Origin: Medicago truncatula | Lineage: Eukaryota; Streptophyta; Magnoliopsida; Fabales; Fabaceae | Direction: 5' to 3' | NCBI RefSeq assembly: GCF_003473485.1 | Contig: NC_053042.1 | Location: 56,135,762-56,199,761 of the forward strand | Length of the DNA: 64,000 nt | In this document: in pieces, positions 56,365-64,000 of the stretch | How the letters are laid out: each line of letters starts with the position of its first letter | How positions within the stretch are numbered: position 1 is the stretch's first letter | Position numbers and translations under genes: made by a program | The notes under the pieces: generated by a model | The model's input: only the letters and a program-made list of their open reading frames with translations | What the model was told of the DNA's origin: nothing | Database searches by the model: none

Positions 56365-59300
56365 ATGGCTTCTTCTTCTCTTCATCTTTCTCAAGCATTC
56401 CTCGCACGTGCCGTTTACCTCAACCCTGAAATTCGTGCAGCTTCACTCTCTTCCACTTCTTCCCTCTCCTTCCCTGCTCTCAAATCCTCCTCTTCATCCA
56501 AACCACCTACCTCCCGTCGCAGAACCACACCAGCCATCCGCGCCACCGCTGTTGAAACACTCGACAAAACCACCGAAGCTTCTCTCGTTGAGAAATCAGT
56601 CAACACTATTCGATTCCTTGCTATCGATGCCGTTGAGAAAGCTAATTCGGGTCACCCGGGTTTACCCATGGGTTGTGCTCCAATGGGTCACATTCTATAC
56701 GATGAAGTTATGAGATATAACCCAAAGAATCCTTCTTGGTTTAACCGTGATCGCTTTGTTTTGTCTGCTGGACATGGTTGTATGCTTCAGTATGCTCTTC
56801 TTCATCTTGCTGGTTATGACAGTGTCCAGGTTACTCTTTTTTCTCTTTCATTTCATTAATCACTGTTTTATTTTTTTTTACTCTTTAATTAAACTCGTAG
56901 GATTAACCAATAAAATTTAATTTTTCTATTACTTTAATCTTTAAATTAACCAAATTTCAAAATAGTATATTAAAATTGAAAATCTGTAACAGAGTTCAAA
57001 TCCCGACAAAGGAGATAAATACTTACATAACAAACTAATTACAAATGAAAATTACTTTTAATATTTTGGCTTGGTCAATTTAGTAGCTGAAATGAAATTG
57101 TTCCTGATTGCTTATGTGGCAGAGAATTTTTCAAGTTTAGATATCATTTTAAAATTTCGTTTACTTTAAAGATATAATTTCCTGACTAACAATTTCATTA
57201 CTATAATGAATTGATATGCATAGTGAGTGGTATTGGTATATAGCTGTGGAATCTTTCATTTTTTGACTGAGCTGAATTTCTTGTCTTTGGATTGAATAAA
57301 ATAATAGGAAGATGACTTGAAGCAGTTTCGACAATGGGGAAGCAAAACTCCTGGACATCCCGAGAACTTCGAGACATATGGAATTGAAGTCACCACAGGT
57401 CTTATAAAAATAACAATATTGATAATAATATGTCTCTTTAGTTGATGTTACTGTGAGCCTTTTTTGCTTCTTCTGTAATGAATTTCAACTATCCTTGTAT
57501 TTTTGTTGTTTAGGTCCTCTGGGTCAGGGTATTGCCAATGGTGTTGGATTGGCACTTGCCGAGAAGCACTTGGCTGCACGGTTTAACAAGCCTGACAGTG
57601 AGATTGTTGACCATTACACGTGAGATAATTAATTACATCTTGTTACATGTTGATCTATACATGCTTGCACTTGTGAATTGCAGTGTTTTCCTGATTCGTA
57701 ATGTGACATTTGTCTTTTGCTTTTGTTTTTGGTCTGCTCTAGGTATGTTATATTGGGAGATGGTTGTCAAATGGAAGGAATTTCAAATGAAGCGTGTTCA
57801 CTTGCCGGACATTGGGGTCTTGGAAAGCTAATTGCATTTTATGATGATAACCACATTTCTATTGATGGTGACACTGAAATTGCATTCACTGAGAATGTTG
57901 ATCAACGTTTTGAGGCACTTGGATGGCATGTGATTTGGGTAAAGAACGGAAATACTGGGTATGATGAAATTCGTGCAGCCATTAAGGAAGCAAAGGCTGT
58001 CACAGACAAACCTACTTTGATTAAGGTTAGTGACATGAAATGGAAATTCAAGCAAGTGGATTTACCCAATCCATGGTATAGATAAATTGATTATACTGGT
58101 TGAAGTGACATAATGTGACTGTTGAGGGTGAAAGTAAACCTTTCCTTTCTTGGGTGTTGTTATATCATTTTTATTTGGTTTCGATGCTGGTCATATGGTA
58201 GTATTTGATTAATTTTGATTACTATTTTACAGGTAACCACTACCATTGGATTTGGTTCTCCAAACAAAGCTAATTCCTACAGTGTTCACGGAGCCGCATT
58301 GGGTGCTAAAGAAGTAGATGCTACAAGGCAGAATCTTGGATGGCCATACGAGCCTTTCCATGTGCCAGAAGATGTTAAAAAGTACGGAGCCGCATTGGGA
58401 GCATTAGTTATATGTTTATTTCCACTGATATTTTCATGATCTTGATTATAACCTGCTTAACATTCCTTAGGCATTGGAGTCGCCATACCCCTGAGGGTGC
58501 TGCACTCGAAGCTGAGTGGAATGCTAAATTTGCCGAGTATGAGAAGAAATACAAAGAGGAGGCTGCAGAGCTAAAGGCTATTATTAATCGTGAATTACCT
58601 GCTGATTGGGAGAAAGCACTTCCGGTGAGTAATGTGTCGTACTTCTTGGTTTCTATTGATTTTGTCTTCAGGTATCTCTTCTGTAGTTGCTTGATGCTCA
58701 GTTCAAGTTTATAGTGAATCATATGTCAACAAGTGTTAAAAATTGTATTGAATAGCACGTTCCTCACCTTTATAATCCTACTTTTGAATTTTGACTGCCT
58801 TCGAAGTTTTAAACTAAACAAAACTTGAGTTCTATCAACCATTTGTGGAATATTGATCACAATTCCAATTTGACTTCAACTTTCAGACTTACACTCCGGA
58901 AACCCCTGCTGATGCTACAAGAAATCTGTCACAGCAAAATCTAAATGCCCTGGCCAAGGTTCTTCCTGGTCTTATTGGTGGCAGTGCAGATCTTGCCTCT
59001 TCCAACATGACTTTGTTGAAATCGTTTGGAGATTTCCAAAAGGCTACTCCAGAAGAGCGCAATGTTCGTTTTGGTGTTAGGGAACACGCAATGGGAGCAA
59101 TCTGCAATGGTATTGCTCTTCATAGCCCGGGATTCATTCCATACTGTGCAACTTTCTTTGTCTTCACCGACTACATGAGAGCTGCCATAAGGATTTCAGC
59201 TTTGTGTGAAGCCGGAGTTATTTATGTTATGACCCATGATTCAATTGGACTTGGAGAGGATGGACCAACTCATCAGCCAATAGAGCACCTGGCAAGCTTC

Positions 59301-59846
59301 CGAGCAATGCCAAATGTTTTGATGCTTCGTCCAGCTGATGGTAATGAAACTGCTGGATCATACAGAGTTGCCGTGCTTAACCAGAAGAGACCCTCAATTC
59401 TGGCCCTTTCTCGGCAAAAGTTGCCTAACCTTCCGGGAACTTCTATTGAAGGTGTTGAAAAGGGTGGCTACACCATTTCAGACAACTCATCAGGTAACAA
59501 GCCTGATGTTATTTTGATTGGAACTGGTTCTGAGTTGGAAATTGCCGCTGCCGCCGCTGATGATCTAAGGAAAGAAGGAAAAACTGTAAGAGTTGTTTCT
59601 TTTGTTAGCTGGGAACTTTTTGATGATCAGTCAGATGAATACAAGGAGAGTGTTCTCCCTGCTTCTGTGACAGCTAGAGTCAGCATTGAGGCGGGATCAA
59701 CATTTGGTTGGCATAAGATTGTTGGAAGCAAGGGAAAAACCATTGGCATTGATCGATTTGGAGCTAGTGCTCCAGCAGGGAAAATATACAAGGAGTATGG
59801 CATAACCAAGGAAGCTGTTATTTCTGCTGCCAAAGAAGTTTCATAG
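56365..59846 (+). CDS. TKL1: Transketolase, chloroplastic
   Basis: Seven coding exons: 56365-56829, 57308-57398, 57514-57619, 57743-58025, 58233-58381, 58471-58624, 58887-59846. The total of 2208 nt gives 735 aa, close to other plant plastid transketolases. A Ser/Thr/Arg-rich transit peptide covers about residues 1-70, ending before [16 protein letters not shown]. The TPP domain includes [28 protein letters not shown] and the motif [20 protein letters not shown]. The pyrimidine-binding domain has [19 protein letters not shown] and [18 protein letters not shown]; the C-terminal domain closes with [15 protein letters not shown]. It transfers two-carbon ketol units in the Calvin cycle and the plastid oxidative pentose phosphate pathway, using TPP and Mg2+. 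The start gives a proper transit peptide. The donor of intron 5 lies beside a short copy of exon sequence (58384-58399). Confidence 0.97.
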
Positions 59847-60458
59847 ATCTGTTGAGGTTCTGTTTTTTCTTTTTTAATCCAGAACTTGTGGGTTTCATTG
59901 GTGGCTTTGTATTACTATTATTACGAGAGTTGTTTCTTGAGATATCATTTTAGCCACAATAAGGATGAATAGATTGCTCTAGCATATGATTCTCAAAGGA
60001 GCAACATAGATTAAATGATGAGATCAATTAAGGAAGTTGTATGAATTGTAACAACTATTTTGGCTTGTGAATTACATATTGTGATGTAGTTGAATTCAGT
60101 GATTCTCACTCTACCACTTCTCTAAATGTGTTCTGATGTGGCTTCTATAAAGAATTATATCTTTCTCAATTTTTTCACAAGAGGATCTAGCATAAAATAA
60201 TTGCTATATTGTTTCACCTAAAAGCTAGGGTAGCAACTTCCTTAATATATAAAACATAAGTCTTTTTTTGGCTTCCTTAGTGACTTCTGTGAATTCATTG
60301 ATCCTCCCTCTAGTTTTTGGGAGAATGAATTGAAAAGAAGGACAAGGTGTTGGCATTTTTGCAACCTAGATTCAAATAATAACACAACCTATTTATGAAC
60401 TGATTAAACCACAAAGATAATGTGAAACCTATGCTGATTTATAACAGTGTATCAGAAT
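59847..60458. other. Convergent 3' flanks of transketolase and the TBL gene
   Basis: Transketolase 3' UTR side at about 59847-60100; the remainder is the TBL 3' flank. No additional gene or repeat recognised. Confidence 0.5.
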
Positions 60459-63292
60459 TTAAGTTTTGGGATTGCCCCTATTTCTTTTCATGATATACAA
60501 AAGATGAGCATACACAAATTCATTCCACAAATCCGGAACACCAGGAAGACACCAATGACTACAATCCTGGTGTTTTAGCATATATTTTTTCGTCTCCTCG
60601 GACATATTCATGTTTCTGTACATGGAAGGATGAGCATCATGCCTGAAATCCGTCATTTTCGATATGTTTAGATAAACCACCGGAGTCTTCATTCCCTTAA
60701 TTACTGACTCAATGGTCCTCATCATTGGAGGATTTTCTGACAAATCTGTAGACTCAGTTTTCATTGGTTCTGTCTCACTCTCACAACGACCACCAGAATC
60801 CCACTCCCCACCCCTGTAGCAGAAACAAGGAGGGATTATACGAAATCCTAAAGCCAGCAAATGTTCAAATATATTTTTATTCTCCAAAGATGTACTGTAT
60901 TTTGTATTTAGCCCTTGTAATTATTAGTCATTACAATCATAAACTTTTTTGTTTTTAGTCGTTGTGGTTTTGTTTTAGTTCTGCAAAATTTGTTCATATT
61001 GAAATTGGTCCCTATAATATTTATTTTAGTCCTTATGTGATGCATACTTGGAGGGACTAAAATTGAATATTCTACTTATTACATATATCAATTCTAATAT
61101 GAACAAATTTGTAGAAACTAAAACAATGACTAAACAAAAAAGTGATATATTTATAAGGACTAGGAAAAAAAATACAGCGGTTAAAAGAAAAACATGATAT
61201 ATCTGTTGGGTATGGGAGTTAGGCACTAGGTTTAAACAAGCTAAATGTTTATTTACCTGAAATGAGAAGGGGAATAGCCCCTGAAGAAAACTATAGTTTT
61301 CTTAGGATCAATATTAGTATCCACCCAACGTGACCATGTCAAAAAAGCTTTACTAATTGCCTCCTCAACATTTAGTTGTCCATGGATATGATTTCCTTCT
61401 TGATAGTATTCCTTCCTGCAATTTTCTCAAAAAGTTGCCATCTTAATTTTCCTAATTCCAGCCTCTAAATCTAAAGTAATTTGCATTTACAAGTAAACAG
61501 AAAGCATCATCACTTATAGCAAGGACAGAATATAAAATAAAAAGCTGCATTACCCTTCCATTGTTTTCTCATGAGTCCACCAATGACCTGTGTTGAAGAT
61601 CAAAACATCAGCATTTTTATACTTATCACAAGATCTCTCAACCAAATCAAGACGAAGTGTTTCTTTTTTCGATCCTTTCTTGCCTGGCATCTCCCACTCT
61701 TGAACGAGAAACGGCGAACGGAAGAACTCAATGGAACAATTGTAATCCTGTTCAATTATTAACAAAAAATCACATAATTTCAATTTTATAACACAGAATA
61801 CCTACCATCTCAAATTTGATCACTACATTTTTTTTTTCTAGTCCAATGAAATGAAAGCTCAAATCAACCAAACCAATGAGCACAATTTGTGGCTTTTAGA
61901 AGTTATTAAGTTCAGTGATAGTTAATTATTTACAACACATTGACATCAGTTTAAACTTCATTAACCATCTAAATCGTTGTCAAATTTGCATGTCAAAATA
62001 ATAAAACTCTTAAGTTTAGTGAAGGAATAACATATGACTTACTGTAAAGATAAATGAGTAAGAATCCTCTGTCTGAAATTCTTGTCTACCAGAGGCTTCA
62101 AAAATCCTGCTCTTATTTTTTACTGAATTACTAAGAATACAAACCAAAGAATCCCACATATTCCTATTGAGTGAATCACCAACAAAGACTAAACGTTTTC
62201 CCCTCAGCATCTTCAACATGTATTTACCATTTAACCTGCATTACATGCTCATGTCACTAAAACATCACCTAAAAGATACAGCAACACAAACAAAATTTAC
62301 GGCTTAGTCGTCTCATCCTAGAATCAGCTATGCTAGCCATATTTTCATGCTTTGTTTTAGCCCCATATCAATTCTACATTGTTTCCTACATATATTGCTC
62401 ATTATGAAATGGAGTTATTTCCCCGTGTTTCTAAAAAACCGCATGTGTCCAGAAGTATACTTTCAAACGAAAAAAAAAAAAAAAAAACTGTTTTTGTATG
62501 AAACTATGCTTCTGGACGGCATAAAACTGTGTTTTTCTAGAAGATATTTCCGAAGTGACTTTGGGGCTGGGAAAAGACGTTCCTGTCGGGATATCATCAT
62601 ATATACCTTGGCATGTTGCAATTCTTGGGTTGCCACCGGAACTTCTCATACTTATTATCTCTCCTACCATTGAGGAAACAGTTAAAAGGCTCATCAATAT
62701 GAGGACAAGACCCAGATTTGTAAAGTGGGAATGAATCATCTAAAACCCATGACCCTTCATAAATATCACAGTTGTTCCTCAAATGTTCATCACTTTGTAT
62801 TACATTTTTAGAATCCACTCTGGCATTTGGTGAAGGCATAGGTGCAAAAGACTTGTCTTGTTGCGGTTTGATTGTAGAAGCAATTTGTGGAAACAATTGG
62901 CCATCATTTTGGTTACTTTGCTTCGGTGCAAGACCAGAACCTTCCTTCCTTGAAATTTGAGAAGAGGAACGAGAACTCACCACTAATTCAGTATCCTTAT
63001 TAGAACTATGTGAAGTTTTATCATGAGTAGTGGTTTCATTGGTGCTATATTGAGGGGTGTAAGAAGGGGGTGGGGAGAATGAAGAGCTGTTGTTGAAAAT
63101 GTGAGAAAAAACTTTAGAAAAATGATGTCTATTAGAAGGGTGAAAAGCATTGACAAGGAAGAGCATAAACAAAATAGAAGCAAAGGTGAAACTGTAAGTA
63201 AAAATCATAGCTCCTCCTCTTGAAGGAACGAAGCGTATGGAATCTGTTCTTGTCAATAATCGCTTCCTCGAACATGCAGGAGAATCTACCAT
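60459..63292 (-). CDS. Trichome birefringence-like (TBL/DUF231) protein, probable polysaccharide O-acetyltransferase
   Basis: Five coding exons: 62607-63292, 62043-62235, 61554-61747, 61257-61415, 60459-60813. They total 1587 nt, giving 528 aa. A basic N-terminal tail ([15 protein letters not shown]) precedes one membrane segment (about residues 29-51, [20 protein letters not shown]), fitting a type II Golgi protein. A Ser/Pro/Asn-rich stem reaches about residue 170. The TBL domain opens [20 protein letters not shown]. The GDS motif is at about residues 248-250 ([12 protein letters not shown]), and the C-terminal DxxH motif is at about 494-497 ([16 protein letters not shown]). With the GDS serine these form the expected catalytic triad. 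Family members acetylate xylan, mannan, xyloglucan or pectin; which substrate applies here cannot be told. Intron 4 holds a MITE. Confidence 0.92.
60880..61180. mobile_element. TIR element in TBL intron 4
   Basis: Left 'gtcgttgtggttttgtttta', 'caaaatttgttcatatt' and 'gtccctataatat' are answered inversely by 'aatatgaacaaatttgtag', 'actaaaacaatgactaaac' and 'tataaggactag'. Non-coding, about 300 bp, boundaries approximate. Confidence 0.55.
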
Positions 63293-63581
63293 TATTAATT
63301 ATTATATTGTTGTTCTAATTCTAACAAAGAATTAATATATGCTACTTTTATTTATTTACAAAGCTATGTTTCTTGTTCTGTATGCAATGTTCAAAGAAGA
63401 AGAAAATGGGGGAGATGATGGCTGAAGTTGAAGTGCTATTTTTGGAGAGAGTAGAAAGAGATTAATGAGAGAAGATAGGAAGGAACGGAAGATTTTCATG
63501 TACAAGCCGTTTTCCTCGCATGTAAGCATTCTCCACAAATCCCAAACCTTTTATTTTCCCTCCTTTCATCATTTACAAGTT
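63293..63581. other. TBL gene promoter and leader region
   Basis: Upstream flank of the minus-strand TBL gene. G+A-rich on the plus strand (C+T-rich in the gene's sense), typical of a plant 5' UTR. No separate feature. Confidence 0.45.
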
Positions 63582-63724
63582 TTTTTTTTTTTCTGTAGAT
63601 AGACGAAATGATAAAGTCATTATAAACTCACACACACAAGTGAAGAAACCGGGGTTCGAACCCCAATCATGACATCCGGCCTAACAATTTCAACATTTTA
63701 TCAATTGAGCTAGAACTTCAGGAT
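63582..63724 (-). mobile_element. Full-length tRNA-derived SINE with 14-bp target duplication
   Basis: On the minus strand: TCCTGAAGTTCTAGCTCAAT head, A box TAGCTCAATTGATA, B box GGGTTCGAACCCC, a body, then an A-run. ATCATTTACAAGTT is repeated exactly at 63568-63581 and 63725-63738, so it is one of the younger insertions here. It lies about 300 bp upstream of the TBL start codon. Confidence 0.88.
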
Positions 63725-63738
63725 ATCATTTACAAGTT

Positions 63739-64000
63739 ATTATAACAAGAAAATGATAAGAAGGTCATACCATGATTTATTTTCTTAGTTTAATAAAATC
63801 TCTTACATGCCTGCGACAATTCATGTAATTTTTTTATTTTTTTATAAATAAAAATTTAGGTTAGTTGGGCTCTAGGGACTTACGAAAATCAGAGTATGTC
63901 TCAAGACAACGCTAACAAAGGTATTACTTATTGTCTACTAAAAAAATCCTTGCACTAATAACAGAAATTGAATGTTTGCAAATAAGTAAACATTTTACCA
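63739..64000. other. Terminal AT-rich stretch
   Basis: No gene, RNA or repeat recognised before the window ends. Confidence 0.4.

Noticed and set aside
63640-63715. GGGGTTCGAACCCC T-arm-like motif, possible tRNA gene
   Set aside because: No acceptor stem or anticodon arm can be built; A-run and target duplication show it is a SINE. The same holds for the motifs at 2737, 5210, 5501 and 12401.
1-64000. A novel multi-gene system (cluster, operon or mobile island)
   Set aside because: Gene families are unrelated housekeeping or plant-specific singletons with separate promoters; nothing indicates coordinated function.

Overview
This is plant nuclear DNA, most likely from a papilionoid legume of the Medicago/Trifolium type. 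The evidence is AT-rich intergenic DNA, genes with many short GT-AG introns, plant-specific proteins (S-protein homologue, trichome-birefringence-like protein, plastid transketolase), and dense Stowaway MITEs, tRNA-derived SINEs and SIRE-like LTR remains. The species assignment is inference from general character; no search was possible.

Region 1 (1-12.9 kb) is accessory and repeat-rich. It holds one intact S-protein homologue (954-1355) in a locally duplicated array. A second copy (8051-8705) is a pseudogene cut off from its upstream region by a solo LTR (7048-8050). The array's paralogous segments act as internal empty sites for two SINEs and a MITE. Next come two long-terminal-inverted-repeat DNA elements (8820-10319 and 10392-11599). 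The first carries a captured gene-like fragment with a plastid-transit-like exon; the second has near-identical 9-bp flanks typical of Mutator-like elements.

Region 2 (12.9-23.6 kb) has two housekeeping genes on the minus strand: a MAEA/GID9-type subunit of the CTLH/GID ubiquitin ligase (7 coding exons, 415 aa) and the pre-mRNA 3'-end factor CLP1 (10 exons, 438 aa). Region 3 (23.6-29.2 kb) is gene-poor, with two related hAT MITEs and a composite TIR element. Region 4 (29.3-39.6 kb) holds a 918-aa coiled-coil protein on the plus strand, with 5'-UTR introns and an overlapping uORF, and a Nit1-type nitrilase/deaminated-glutathione amidase on the minus strand (9 exons, 326 aa).

Region 5 (39.6-50 kb) contains a minisatellite, an L1-type LINE 3' end, a solo-LTR-like element, a decayed UBC-type E2 pseudogene lacking its active-site block, and an unrecognised two-exon gene for a basic 271-aa protein. 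Region 6 (50-64 kb) contains COX10 (minus, 7 exons, 407 aa), plastid transketolase (plus, 7 exons, 735 aa) and a TBL-family polysaccharide O-acetyltransferase candidate (minus, 5 exons, 528 aa).

The genes are independent plant transcription units, not an operon. In every multi-exon intact model below, the summed exon lengths are divisible by three and the reading phase is continuous across each GT-AG junction, which strongly supports the splice sites. I found no convincing new biological system. The best leads are the gene-capturing long-TIR element, the hAT MITEs with tRNA-like modules, the S-protein array with its datable insertions, and the overlapping uORF of the coiled-coil gene.
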